In this document: positions 15,483 through 23,634 of the stretch, one piece after another
Position numbering within the stretch: position 1 is the stretch's first letter
Layout: every line of letters begins with the position of its first letter
The notes under the pieces: model-generated
What the model was told of the DNA's origin: nothing
Seen by the model: the letters and a program-made list of their open reading frames with translations, nothing else
Database searches by the model: none
Program-made: the position numbers and the translations under genes
Source: Streptomyces sp. NRRL WC-3742
Lineage (GTDB): Bacteria; Actinomycetota; Actinomycetes; Streptomycetales; Streptomycetaceae
Assembly: GCF_000720635.1 (NCBI RefSeq)
Contig: NZ_JOCF01000033.1
Location: 10,871-74,870 of the forward strand
Length of the DNA: 64,000 bases
Direction of reading: 5' to 3'

Positions 15483-15902
15483 CAGGTGACTCCAATATCC
15501 GTACGGGGGAGGGGGAGGCGGGGCGGCCTGACGTGCGCCCCGGCCGGACATCCTGCCGAGGCGGCGGGGCCGAGGTCCAACCGCGTTCACCCGATCCGCG
15601 TAACCCCTTCCACGCCGGCGCGCCCCGGGCCGCTCCCCGCCCGGGCCCTTTGCGTACGGGCGTATCAGCACCCGCCCGCCCCGGTAACTCGTCGGTGTGA
15701 GCCGGTACTTGACGCGGCGCACTCAGACGCCGCCGGAGGCGCCCGGGCGCGGCGAGGGGCGAAAGGGGGCGCGCGGAGGTCGCAACCGGCGCACGACGGC
15801 GGCCGGTCGGCGCACGTCTGGTGTACGAACGCTGGCGACCGGGCCACCACCAGGTTGCGCGAAGGGGATGTAACGCGCGTTGACCTGTGCCAAGGTCTCT
15901 CC
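15483..15902. other. 420-bp divergent spacer between mscL and a glycosyltransferase gene
   Basis: No gene seen; the open frames here are shadows with atypical codon use. It should hold the promoters for both flanking genes. A TTGCGC near 15855 and TTGACC near 15882 are candidate -35 elements for the plus-strand gene, but I could not find a convincing partner -10 box. Confidence 0.4.
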
Positions 15903-17123
15903 ATGCCCGACCATACGGCGGCCGATCCGGCCGGAACCCGCCCTCGCGTGCTGCATCTGATCAGTGACCAACGCCGCGCCGGCGCCCAGAACTTCGCCCG
16001 TGACCTCCACCGGGAACTGCGCCGCCGCGGACAGGCTTCCGCGCTGTGCGCCCTCGCACCGCAACCCGCCGGCCGGCCCGCCGTCGAGACCCACCGCGGC
16101 CGCCGCACCGACCTCTCCGCGGACCGCGCCTGCGACCCCTCACCCGAGGCATCACCCGACCGGGAGGAGGAGCCCGCCGCCACCCTGCGCGCCGCCGTGC
16201 TCGGCGCGGGCCGCCTGCGCCCCGGCACCCTGCGCGCCCTGCGCTCCGCCGCCCGGTCCGCCGACGTCGTCCTCGCCCACGGCTCCGACACCCTCGCCGC
16301 CTGCGCCCTCGCCCTGGCCGGAACCCGCACCCCCTTCGTCTACGTCAGCGTCGGCCACCCCCGCTACTGGACGGCCACCCGCCTGCGCCGCGCCCGCGGC
16401 GGCACCCTGATGCACCGCGCCGCCGCCGTCACCACCCTCACCGACGAGGCCCGCACCGTCCTCGAGGAGCAGTTCCACCTGCCCGACGGCAAGGTGCACG
16501 TCATCCCCAACTCCCGCGCCGCCGAGAGCTATCCGCCCGCCGACAGCCGCGACGACCGCCGCGCCGCCCGCCACGCGCTGGGCCTGCCCGCCGACGTCCT
16601 CCTGGTCGCCTGGATCGGCGCCATCGCCCCAGAGAAGCGGCTCGACCTCGCCCTCGACGTGCTCGACCGCCTGCCCGACGTACGCCTCGCCGTCGCCGGG
16701 GACGGCCCGCTGCGCGACGTCCTCGCCCGCCACCCCGCCGCCGCCCGCGCCCACTTCCTCGGCGCCCTGCCCGACCCGGCCCCGCTCTACCGCGCCGCGG
16801 ACGCGCTGCTGCTCACCAGCGACAGCGAGGGCGTGCCCGGCGCGCTGATCGAGGCCGCGCTCGCCGGCGTACCCGCCGTGGCCACCGACGTCGGCTGGGT
16901 CCGCGAGGTCGTCCGGGACGGCGCCACCGGAGCGCTCGTCGCCCCCGGGGACCCGCTCGCCCTCGCCGAGGCACTCGGCAAGGTGCTCGCCTGCAACCGC
17001 GCGGGCCTCGGCGCGGCCGCCCGGGCGCACGCGCTGGAGCACTTCGAGCTCGGCGCCGTGGTGGACGACTGGCAGCGGCTCGTCACCGAGGTGTGGGTGG
17101 ACAGCACGACCCCGCGAAGCTGA
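15903..17123 (+). CDS. Glycosyltransferase family 4 type
   Basis: This 406-aa GT-B protein has an N-terminal Rossmann half with LHLISDQRRAGAQNFARDLHRELRRRG, a middle HVIPNSRA motif, and a C-terminal donor-binding half (LLVAWIGAIAPEKRLDLALDVLDRLP, then LLLTSDSEGVPGALIEAALAGVPAVATDVGWVREVV with the E-x7-E motif). It transfers a sugar from an activated nucleotide donor to a lipid or glycan acceptor at the cytoplasmic face. No polysaccharide cluster surrounds it. The next genes (DsbA-like, HpnB-like) could act at the envelope too. Confidence 0.85.
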   Translation: MPDHTAADPAGTRPRVLHLISDQRRAGAQNFARDLHRELRRRGQASALCALAPQPAGRPAVETHRGRRTDLSADRACDPSPEASPDREEEPAATLRAAVLGAGRLRPGTLRALRSAARSADVVLAHGSDTLAACALALAGTRTPFVYVSVGHPRYWTATRLRRARGGTLMHRAAAVTTLTDEARTVLEEQFHLPDGKVHVIPNSRAAESYPPADSRDDRRAARHALGLPADVLLVAWIGAIAPEKRLDLALDVLDRLPDVRLAVAGDGPLRDVLARHPAAARAHFLGALPDPAPLYRAADALLLTSDSEGVPGALIEAALAGVPAVATDVGWVREVVRDGATGALVAPGDPLALAEALGKVLACNRAGLGAAARAHALEHFELGAVVDDWQRLVTEVWVDSTTPRS

Positions 17124-17233
17124 GCCCCGAACCCCGGCCCCGCCGCCGGGGCTTGGGCCGATCGGGCGAAACCGGGCCCGGCCGCACCGCACCGACTCGC
17201 CGGTAACGGGTCGTCACCAGCACACTGCCCGGT

Positions 17234-17905
17234 GTGAACTCGAAGCTGCTGCGCTCCGCCGCCCTGCTCGCCCTCGCCGCCGGGATCGCCGCGTCCCCCG
17301 TCCAGGCCGGCGCGGCGACCCACCAAGCCCCCGCCGAGGGAACCCAGTACGTCAAACTCGACCAGCCCCAGCCGGTGCACGAGAGCACCCGCACCGAGGC
17401 CCTCGAGTTCTTCTGGTACGACTGCAGCCACTCCCAGCAGCTCGAACAGCCCCTCCAGGGCTGGGCGGAGAAGCACCGCGCCGACGTCGCGCTGCGCCGC
17501 GTCCCCGCCATCTGGCAGGGCAGCCCGGACGAGAACACCCAGCGCGCCCACGCCCGGCTCTTCTACACCCTCGACCGCCTCGGCCTGGTCGAACGGCTGC
17601 AGTCCTCCGCCTTCCGCTCCATCCACACCGACCGCGCCGACCTCACCACCGAGACCGCCGCCACCGACTGGGCCGTACGCCACGGCGTCGACGCCCAGAG
17701 CTTCCGAGCCGCCTACCGCTCGGCCGACGTACAGCGCCAGATCGACCAGGCCGCCGCCGAGTTCGTGCGCTACGGGATCAACGAGCTGCCCACCGTGGTC
17801 ATCCAGGGCGAGTACCGCACCTCGCCGACCAAGGCCGGCGGCGTCGACGCGATGCCCGAGGTGCTCGACTACCTCGTCCAGCAGGAGCAACTGCGCACCC
17901 ACTGA
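17234..17905 (+). CDS. DsbA-like thioredoxin-fold secreted protein, CxxS
   Basis: This 223-aa protein has a signal peptide (MNSKLLRSAALLALAAGIAA, likely cleaved near residue 30) and a DsbA-type thioredoxin fold with a helical insertion. The active-site region reads ALEFFWYDCSHSQQLE where DsbA has FFWYGCPHC, so the second (resolving) Cys is Ser. The cis-Pro loop is intact as GINELPTVVIQGEYRTSP. A CxxS protein cannot oxidise thiols by the normal dithiol route and would fit isomerase, mixed-disulfide or chaperone behaviour. The gene is 7 bp from the convergent HpnB-like gene. Confidence 0.85.
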   Translation: MNSKLLRSAALLALAAGIAASPVQAGAATHQAPAEGTQYVKLDQPQPVHESTRTEALEFFWYDCSHSQQLEQPLQGWAEKHRADVALRRVPAIWQGSPDENTQRAHARLFYTLDRLGLVERLQSSAFRSIHTDRADLTTETAATDWAVRHGVDAQSFRAAYRSADVQRQIDQAAAEFVRYGINELPTVVIQGEYRTSPTKAGGVDAMPEVLDYLVQQEQLRTH

Positions 17906-17912
17906 CGCCCGT

Positions 17913-19097
17913 TCAGCCGTCCTGCGAACGCGAGGGCGCCGGATACGTGCGCCCCTTCCACGCCGCGCCCCGGCCGCGCCAGTGCTGCACCGCCGAGTCC
18001 ACCGTCATCAGCAGGTACAACCCGGCGGTGAACGGCAGCAGCAGCGCGGCCGGCGCCGGCCGCCCGTAGTACCGCACCATCGGCACGAACGTCCCCGCCA
18101 TCAGCGCCCACGCCGCCCCGCCCGCCGCCGCCACCGCCCAGGACCCCGCCGCCGCACCGGCCACCACCGCCACCGGCGGCACCAGGTACACCAGTGCCAG
18201 CCCCGCCACCGTCCCCAGCAACAGCGGCGGCGAGTGCCGCAGTTGGGCGTACGCGCTGCGCGACACCATCCGCCACAACTGCTCCAGCCGCGGGTACGGG
18301 CGGACGCTGTCCACCTGCTCCGCCAGGCCCAGCCACGTCCGCCCGCCCGAGGACTTCACCGCCCGGGCCAGCGACACGTCGTCGATCACCGCCCCCCTGA
18401 TCGCCGCCACCCCGCCCGCCCGCTCCAGCGCCTCCCGCCGCACCAGCGAACAGCCGCCCGCCGCGGCCGCCGTCCGCGCGCCGGGCCGGTTGCTGCGCCG
18501 GAACGGGTACAGCTGCGCGAAGAAGTACACGAAGGCCGGCACGATCAGCCGCTCCCAGGCCGTCTCCACCCGCAGCCGCGCCATCTGCGAGACCAGGTCC
18601 AGGCCGTTCGACTCGGCCGCGGCCACCAGGTCGGCCAGCGAGTCCGGGCCGTGGGCGATGTCCGCGTCCGTCAGCAGCAGGTACTCCGCCTCCGGCCCGG
18701 CCAGCTCCACCCCGTGGCGCAGCGCCCACAGCTTGCCCGTCCAGCCCGGCGGCAGCGGGGGAGGAGTGGTGACCGTCACGTCCAGCCCGCCGACCGTGCG
18801 CAGCTCGGCCGCCAGCGCGCCCGTCCCGTCCGAACTGTGGTCGTCCACCAGGATCACCCGCGCCCGCCCCGGATACCGCTGCGCGAGCAGCGAGGGCAGG
18901 CTCGAGGGCAGCACCGCCGCCTCGTCCCGCGCCGGCACCACGATCGCCGCCGCAGGCCAGCGCGCGGGCGGGCGGCGCGGCGGCAGCCGGACGTCGGTGC
19001 GCCAGAACAGACCGTGGCAGCACGCCAGCCAGAGCCAGATCAGCAGGGACGATGCGGCGATCCACAGCAGGACGGTCACCCTGGCAGTCTGCCGCAC
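17913..19097 (-). CDS. HpnB-like family 2 glycosyltransferase
   Basis: This 394-aa protein has an N-terminal membrane helix (LLWIAASSLLIWLWLACC) and a GT-A domain with AAAIVVPARDEA, ILVDDHSSDGTG and LLLTDADIAHG (DxD). A conserved FVYFFAQLYPFRRSN segment and AAGGCSLVRREALERAGG..IDDVSLAR follow. Two or three C-terminal helices complete it. This arrangement and the QLYPF and RGAxIDD signatures match hopene-associated HpnB. HpnB genes normally sit with squalene-hopene cyclase, but none is here. The GTG start is the furthest plausible. Alternatives are other membrane GT2 enzymes acting on carotenoids or lipids. Confidence 0.8.
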   Translation of the reverse strand: MRQTARVTVLLWIAASSLLIWLWLACCHGLFWRTDVRLPPRRPPARWPAAAIVVPARDEAAVLPSSLPSLLAQRYPGRARVILVDDHSSDGTGALAAELRTVGGLDVTVTTPPPLPPGWTGKLWALRHGVELAGPEAEYLLLTDADIAHGPDSLADLVAAAESNGLDLVSQMARLRVETAWERLIVPAFVYFFAQLYPFRRSNRPGARTAAAAGGCSLVRREALERAGGVAAIRGAVIDDVSLARAVKSSGGRTWLGLAEQVDSVRPYPRLEQLWRMVSRSAYAQLRHSPPLLLGTVAGLALVYLVPPVAVVAGAAAGSWAVAAAGGAAWALMAGTFVPMVRYYGRPAPAALLLPFTAGLYLLMTVDSAVQHWRGRGAAWKGRTYPAPSRSQDG

Positions 19098-19122
19098 AAC
19101 CGGCCCCGAAGGGCGGATCGAC

Positions 19123-19136
19123 TAGAGTCTTGACCC
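19123..19136 (+). promoter_or_regulatory. Leaderless -10 box for the racemase gene
   Basis: TAGAGT (19123-19128) lies 8 nt before the GTG at 19137; no RBS is present. Confidence 0.5.
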
Positions 19137-19910
19137 GTGAAGATCGCACTGATGGACTCCGGAATCGGCCTCCTGGCCGCCGCCGCCGCCCTTCGGAAGC
19201 TGCGCCCGGACGCCGATCTGGTGCTGTCCTCCGACCCGGCCTCGATGCCCTGGGGACCGCGCACCGCCGAGGAGATCACCGAGCTCGCCCTCGGCTGCGC
19301 CCGGGCCGCCGCCGCCGAGCGGCCGGACGCCCTGATCGTCGCCTGCAACACGGCCTCCGTCCACGCGCTGGACGCGCTGCGCGCCGAGCTGGAGCCCCGG
19401 ATCCCCGTGATCGGCACCGTCCCGGCGATCAAGCCCGCATCCGCGCGCGGCGGCCGGGTCGCCATCTGGGCGACCCCGGCCACCACCGGCAGCGCCTACC
19501 AGCGGGGCCTGATCCGGGAGTTCGGCGGCGCGGCCGAGGTCACCGAGGTCGCCTGCCCGGGCCTGGCCGACGCGATCGAGCACGGGGACGAGGAGGCGAT
19601 CACCGCCGCCGTCGCCGACGCCGCCTCCCGCACGCCCGCCGGCACGGACGAGCTGGTGCTCGGCTGCACCCACTACGAGCTGGTGGACGACCGCATCCGC
19701 GAGGCCCTCGCCTCCGTCGTCTCCCCGGCCGTCACCTACCACGGCTCCGCCGAGGCCGTCGCAGCCCAGGCGCTGCGCCGCGCGGCCGCCCCCGGCGGGC
19801 CCGGCACCGGCACCCTCACCGTCCTGCACGCCGGCGCCCCCACCGCCCTCCCGGCCGCCGCCGCCCTCTACCCGCAGGGCCGTACCCTCACGGCGGCCCT
19901 CACCGGCTGA
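19137..19910 (+). CDS. Aspartate/glutamate racemase family protein (MurI-like)
   Basis: This 257-aa protein carries both catalytic cysteines of the PLP-independent racemases: VACNTASVHA (about residue 63) and LGCTHYELV (about 178). The N-terminal DSGIGLLAAAAAL matches the substrate-binding DSGxGGL of glutamate racemase. It would interconvert L- and D-glutamate for peptidoglycan or act on a related amino acid. The protein is slightly shorter than canonical MurI and the second half diverges, so it may be a second, specialised racemase. Multiple tandem repeats begin right after its stop. Confidence 0.8.
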   Translation: MKIALMDSGIGLLAAAAALRKLRPDADLVLSSDPASMPWGPRTAEEITELALGCARAAAAERPDALIVACNTASVHALDALRAELEPRIPVIGTVPAIKPASARGGRVAIWATPATTGSAYQRGLIREFGGAAEVTEVACPGLADAIEHGDEEAITAAVADAASRTPAGTDELVLGCTHYELVDDRIREALASVVSPAVTYHGSAEAVAAQALRRAAAPGGPGTGTLTVLHAGAPTALPAAAALYPQGRTLTAALTG

Positions 19911-19911
19911 G

Positions 19912-19941
19912 GCGAAGGGCGCCGCGAAGGGCGCCGCGAAG
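19912..19941. repeat. 12-bp tandem repeat, 2.5 copies, starting after a stop codon
   Basis: GCGAAGGGCGCC at 19912-19923 and 19924-19935, then GCGAAG. It starts 1 bp after the TGA of the racemase gene. Confidence 0.75.
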
Positions 19942-19945
19942 CACG

Positions 19946-19984
19946 GATGCGCGGGAAGCCGGCCCGGTCGGCTTCCCGCGCATC
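19946..19984. terminator. Bidirectional hairpin between convergent genes
   Basis: GATGCGCGGGAAGCCG (19946-19961) pairs perfectly with 19969-19984 around a 7-nt loop, between the racemase and deacetylase genes. Confidence 0.8.
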
Positions 19985-20050
19985 GTGCGTTCTCGGACGT
20001 GCGTTCTCAGGGGCGCGATGTGAGAAGCGCGTTCTCAGCGACGCGCGCCC

Positions 20051-21142
20051 TCAGGCCACGGCCTGGCCGCGCCAGCGGCGGTAGGCGGGCTCGAGGCCCG
20101 ACAGGATGGTGTCGAAGCGGCGGGTGGTGGTCGCCGAGTCGACCTGGAGGCGGCTGATCTGCAGGGGGTTGGACGGCAGTCGCGGGCCGAGGCGGTGGTC
20201 GGAGAGGAACCCGAGGCGGTACCCGAGCTCCTGCAAAACGGTTTCAGCACGTGGATCATGACCCCCGTCGGGGTACGCGAACGCCGTGGGCGGCTCACCC
20301 AGCCAGCGGGTGAGCGCCTCGTGCGCGCCCGTGATCTCCGCGCGCACCGTCGCGTCATCGCACCGGCCCAGGCACGGGTGCCCCTGGGTGTGGTTGCCGA
20401 TGGCGACGCCGCCGGCCCGCAGGGCCAGCAGGTCCTCCGGGGTGAGCTGCTCCTGGCCCGGCGGCCGCCGGTCGGCGCTCACCCGCAGCTCGTGCAGGCT
20501 GCGCCGCCGGTCCGGGTCGGGCATGGCCTTGAGCCGGGGGAGCAGCTGGGAGGGGTGGCCGCAGTCCAGCGAGCGGGCCCGGCCCCCGTGGCGGGCGAGG
20601 AAGTCGGCCTCGTGCCACCAGAACGGGCGCTCGGTGCCGATGAGTTCGGAGATGACGAAGGCGGTGGCCGGGATCCCCCGGGCGTCGAGTTCGGGCAGGG
20701 CGTGGGTGAGGACGCTCCGGTCGGCGTCGTCGAAGGTGACCAGCACGCTGCGCGGGGGCAGCGGGCGGCGTTCGGTGACCGCCTGGAGCACGGCGCCGAG
20801 CGAGACCGGGGTGGCCAGTCTGCGCAGGCGGTCGAGCTGGGCGCCGAACGTCCGGTGGTCGGTCACCCCGTGGTAGGCGAGCACGGCGAGGCGCTGGGCG
20901 GCCCGGGCCCGGAAGAGCGGCTGGACGGGGGCGAACCGCAGCCATTCGCCCCGTGCGTCCTGCTGGTCCGCCGACTCGGACGGGAGCCCGGTCGTCGCGT
21001 TCGAGGCGGCGCCCGCGTGGTGACCGCCCCCGTGGCGGTCGGCCTCGCAGGCGCCCGGCGCCGGGGGCGGCAGCGCGCGGAGCTGGGACGGGGGCCCGGT
21101 CGGGGCACGGGAGATCGACGTCGTGGACTGGGACTGCGGCAC
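20051..21142 (-). CDS. Polysaccharide deacetylase (NodB) family protein
   Basis: This 363-aa protein has a disordered Ser/Pro/Ala-rich N-terminus of about 90 residues and a NodB domain. The NodB motifs are LAYHGVT, SVLVTFDDADRSVLTHALPEL (metal-binding Asp pair, about residue 145), GNHTQGHPCL (two metal His) and FAYPDGG. It removes N-acetyl or O-acetyl groups from a glycan. There is no clear signal peptide, so it may act in the cytosol or be exported by another route. The GTG start is supported by GAGGGGGAACC just upstream. The longer open frame upstream is unlikely to be translated. Confidence 0.85.
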   Translation of the reverse strand: MPQSQSTTSISRAPTGPPSQLRALPPPAPGACEADRHGGGHHAGAASNATTGLPSESADQQDARGEWLRFAPVQPLFRARAAQRLAVLAYHGVTDHRTFGAQLDRLRRLATPVSLGAVLQAVTERRPLPPRSVLVTFDDADRSVLTHALPELDARGIPATAFVISELIGTERPFWWHEADFLARHGGRARSLDCGHPSQLLPRLKAMPDPDRRRSLHELRVSADRRPPGQEQLTPEDLLALRAGGVAIGNHTQGHPCLGRCDDATVRAEITGAHEALTRWLGEPPTAFAYPDGGHDPRAETVLQELGYRLGFLSDHRLGPRLPSNPLQISRLQVDSATTTRRFDTILSGLEPAYRRWRGQAVA

Positions 21143-21482
21143 GGTTCCCCCTCGGTCGCCGAGCGGCGTGGCGGTACCGCCGGGGGGCGGAGCCCGTCCC
21201 CCGGCCCCAGGGCGCGGCGGTTCCGCCCCCTGGGAATTCCGGTTCGCGGTGGGGGTGTACAGGGGGGTGCACAACCGTCCCGCGAGCGGCTCCCGGATCA
21301 CTCGATGCCCATGAGACCGCTGCACCGCATGGATGGTTGTACCGGGGGGATGGGGATTTTCCGTGGACTGATTGTGGAGCTGGAAAGCGACCGGCCGTGC
21401 CGTTCGGGGTGGTCGCGCAGGGTGGCCGGTTCCCTACGTTCCGCGGGCTGCCTTCGCCGCCCGCCCGGGGTACCTTGGGCTC
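21143..21482. other. 340-bp divergent spacer with a 5'-leader hairpin
   Basis: No gene seen. In the leader of the deacetylase gene, GGGGGCGGA (21183-21191) can pair with TCCGCCCCC (21232-21240). An AT-richer stretch at 21330-21400 probably holds the minus-strand promoter. TACCTT (21471-21476), 6 nt before the ATG at 21483, looks like a leaderless -10 box for the plus-strand gene. Confidence 0.45.
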
Positions 21483-21755
21483 ATGGCAGATGCGGACCGT
21501 GATCCCCTCCACCTGCACGGCGCGACCCGGCTGGCGCGCGCCTGCAGCGGTGGAGCGCTGGTCACGCACCAGATTCCCCTGGCCCTGGCCGGGCTGGCCT
21601 GCCTGGCGCTGGGCATCGTCGTGGCCGTGATCGTTCCGGACAGTGACGGTCCGGCCTGGGCGATGGCGGTGGCCGGATGCCTGGCCGCCGGCGTCCTGCT
21701 GCTCGGACGGATCGCCTTCGGCGTGCTGCGCGACCGCCGCCGCGCGGCGCTCTGA
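21483..21755 (+). CDS. Small membrane protein, two helices
   Basis: This 90-aa protein has a hydrophilic N-terminus (MADADRDPLHLHGATRLARA) and two hydrophobic helices (about residues 32-52 and 58-78), ending in a basic tail. I do not recognise the family. The start follows TACCTT by 6 nt, consistent with a leaderless transcript. Codon use is typical of real genes in this window. Confidence 0.65.
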   Translation: MADADRDPLHLHGATRLARACSGGALVTHQIPLALAGLACLALGIVVAVIVPDSDGPAWAMAVAGCLAAGVLLLGRIAFGVLRDRRRAAL

Positions 21756-21954
21756 CGGGCTCGGAGGCACCCGGATGGGGTGCGATCCGGCTTGATCGAA
21801 GTCGGTACGGCAACGATCGAATTCAGTCACCGCGACCGAATTCCCCACCATCTCGCAATACTCTTCGCTCTTTTTTCACCAATTCCCGGCATCGGCTTCA
21901 TCTTCCCGCTCCCGTGAATGCGCGTGAGCCCCCTGGCGCATCCCTGACACGCCC

Positions 21955-21967
21955 TAAGCTGCCGCCC
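21955..21967 (+). promoter_or_regulatory. Leaderless -10 box for the Nudix gene
   Basis: TAAGCT (21955-21960) is followed by 7 nt and the ATG at 21968; no RBS. The 80 bp before it is distinctly AT-rich for this genome. Confidence 0.55.
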
Positions 21968-22456
21968 ATGGCCATCCCTGACTTCCTCGCCGAACTCCGT
22001 GCCGTCGTCGGCCACCGCCCCCTCTGGCTGAGCGCAGTCGTCGCCGTCGTCCGGGACGACGACGGCCGGGTGCTGCTCGCCCGCCGCTCCGACGACGGGC
22101 GCTGGGCGTCGGTCGGCGGCATCCTCGACCCCGGCGAGCAGCCGGCCGACGGCGTGGTGCGCGAGTGCCTGGAGGAGACGGGCGTGGAGGTCGTGCCCGA
22201 GCTGCTCGCCTCGGCGAGCGTCACGCCCGAGGTGACGTACCCGAACGGCGACGTGACGCAGTACCTGGTGCTGACCTTCCGCTGCCGGGCCGTCGGCGGC
22301 GAGGCCCGGGTGAACGACGACGAGTCCCTGGAGGTCGGCTGGTTCCCGCTGGACGGGCTGCCGCCGATGATCGAGGCCGAGCACCAGCGGCTGCGCGACG
22401 CCCTGGAGTCCACCGGCCCGGCCTTCTTCACCCTGGACGGCGCCCGGCGGCCCTGA
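21968..22456 (+). CDS. Nudix hydrolase
   Basis: This 162-aa protein is a single Nudix domain. The Nudix box runs GGILDPGEQPADGVVRECLEETGVEV (about residues 54-79), fitting Gx5Ex7REUxEExGU. It hydrolyses a nucleoside diphosphate linked to another moiety; the specificity is not readable. The N-terminal FLAELRAVVGHRPLWL is common in actinobacterial ADP-ribose/8-oxo-dGTP-type members of unknown substrate. It is convergent with dhaM, 46 bp away. Confidence 0.85.
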   Translation: MAIPDFLAELRAVVGHRPLWLSAVVAVVRDDDGRVLLARRSDDGRWASVGGILDPGEQPADGVVRECLEETGVEVVPELLASASVTPEVTYPNGDVTQYLVLTFRCRAVGGEARVNDDESLEVGWFPLDGLPPMIEAEHQRLRDALESTGPAFFTLDGARRP

Positions 22457-22502
22457 GCGCGCCCCGGCCGACCCCCGCCCGGCGTGAGCCGAAAGACACG
22501 GC

Positions 22503-23027
22503 CTAACCCTTCCGCTGCCGGTACGCCTCCTCGGCCGCGTCCAGGACGGCCGTGAGGTCCCCGCCGGCCGTGGCCGTCGCCGTGGCGGCCACGGCGCCCT
22601 CGACGAAGGGGGCGTTGGCGAAGCGCACCGGGAACGGCAGCCCGTGCTCGTCCGCCTGGGCCAGCAGCGCCCGCACGGTGGTGACGGCGCCGCCCAGGTC
22701 GGCGAGCACGACCACCCCGTGGCCCTGGTCGACCCGGCGGGTGGCGGCGGCCACCAGCACCGCGCTGATGCCCGGCCCGTCCGACGGGTCCCCGCCCGTA
22801 GCGGCGATCGGGGCGGGGGAGTCGGAACCGGCCAGAGCGAGCGCCAGGGCCCGTACGGCGGTGGCCAGTTCCCGGCTGTGCGAGACCAGGACGATCCCGA
22901 CCCGCCCGTGCGCCCCCGCCCGGGCCGGGGTGGGCCGGGGCAGCGGGGCGGGCGTCCGGGGCGCCGGGGGGTGGGCCGAGGGGGCGTCGGAGATGGGGAT
23001 GACGTCGGCGGCTTCCCGGCGGCTCAT
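22503..23027 (-). CDS. dhaM: PTS-dependent dihydroxyacetone kinase, phosphotransferase subunit
   Basis: This 174-aa protein has a 40-residue Pro/Ala-rich N-terminus and an EIIA-mannose-like domain: VGIVLVSHSRELATAV (phospho-accepting His, about residue 50), GVVVLADLGGAVTTVRALL and FANAPFVEGAVAA. DhaM relays phosphate from HPr to the ADP bound in DhaL, so that DhaK-bound dihydroxyacetone is phosphorylated. No HPr or EI domain is fused. The kinase subunits dhaK and dhaL are not within this window, which is unusual because the three are normally one operon. AAGGGAG lies 6 nt before the ATG. Confidence 0.85.
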   Translation of the reverse strand: MSRREAADVIPISDAPSAHPPAPRTPAPLPRPTPARAGAHGRVGIVLVSHSRELATAVRALALALAGSDSPAPIAATGGDPSDGPGISAVLVAAATRRVDQGHGVVVLADLGGAVTTVRALLAQADEHGLPFPVRFANAPFVEGAVAATATATAGGDLTAVLDAAEEAYRQRKG

Positions 23028-23054
23028 CGGCTGCTCCCTTGGGCGCTTGCGGTC

Positions 23055-23104
23055 GATCGGTGGTGATCAGTGGTGATCGGCGGTGGTCGCCGGCGATCCG
23101 CCGC
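23055..23104. repeat. 10-bp degenerate tandem repeat upstream of dhaM
   Basis: GATCGGTGGT, GATCAGTGGT, GATCGGCGGT, GGTCGCCGGC and GATCCGCCGC in a row, then CGATCC. It lies between dhaM and the DUF397 gene, in the likely dhaM promoter region. Confidence 0.65.
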
Positions 23105-23299
23105 CGATCCCTCGGGCGGGCCCGCCGCGCGCCCTGGCGCCACTGTGGCAGTTGCCGGAGCCGACCGCCGGTCGGGACACGCCCCGGCGCCTCCAGGGGC
23201 CCCGCCACCCTCCCGGGGGGAGACCTCGCGAACCCGCTGACCGGGTCGCGGGCCTGTGGCTAGGCTGGTCCCGGAATGCCGTCGGGAGGAGATCGATCA

Positions 23300-23563
23300 G
23301 TGACAGTCAACAGCGGGACGGACGTACAGGCCGAGGGCACGCAGCCGGAGCTGGCCCCCAGTGGGAAGCCGAAGGTGGACTTCACCGGCGCGGAGTGGCT
23401 CTGCAGCAGCCAGGGCGTCGGGGACGTCCAGATCGCGTTCGTGGACGGCTACATCGGGATGCGGGACGGCCGTCAGGAGGACGGCCCGGTCCTGGTCTTC
23501 ACGCCGGCCGAGTGGCGGGCGTTCGTGCTCGGCGCCAGGGACGGCGAGTTCGACCTCACCTGA
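23300..23563 (+). CDS. DUF397 family protein
   Basis: This 87-aa protein matches the small actinobacterial DUF397 type: W-L-C-S-S followed by VQIAFVDGYIGMRDGRQEDGPVLVFTPAEWRAFVLGARDGEFD, ending shortly after the FD motif. DUF397 proteins usually accompany an XRE-family partner and act as small regulators or antitoxin-like partners; no XRE gene is adjacent, so this is a solo copy. The GTG start has GGAGGAG 9 nt upstream; an upstream ATG at 23276 is in frame but lacks an RBS. Confidence 0.85.
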   Translation: MTVNSGTDVQAEGTQPELAPSGKPKVDFTGAEWLCSSQGVGDVQIAFVDGYIGMRDGRQEDGPVLVFTPAEWRAFVLGARDGEFDLT

Positions 23564-23599
23564 CCCCGCGTCCGGGCGCCTCGGCCGGACAGCCTCGAA

Positions 23600-23634
23600 G
23601 CGGAGCGGTCCCGTACGGTACGGGACCGCTCCGC
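23600..23634. terminator. 17-bp palindromic terminator
   Basis: GCGGAGCGGTCCCGTAC (23600-23616) and its reverse complement (23618-23634) flank a single G. It lies 37 bp after the DUF397 stop. Confidence 0.8.
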
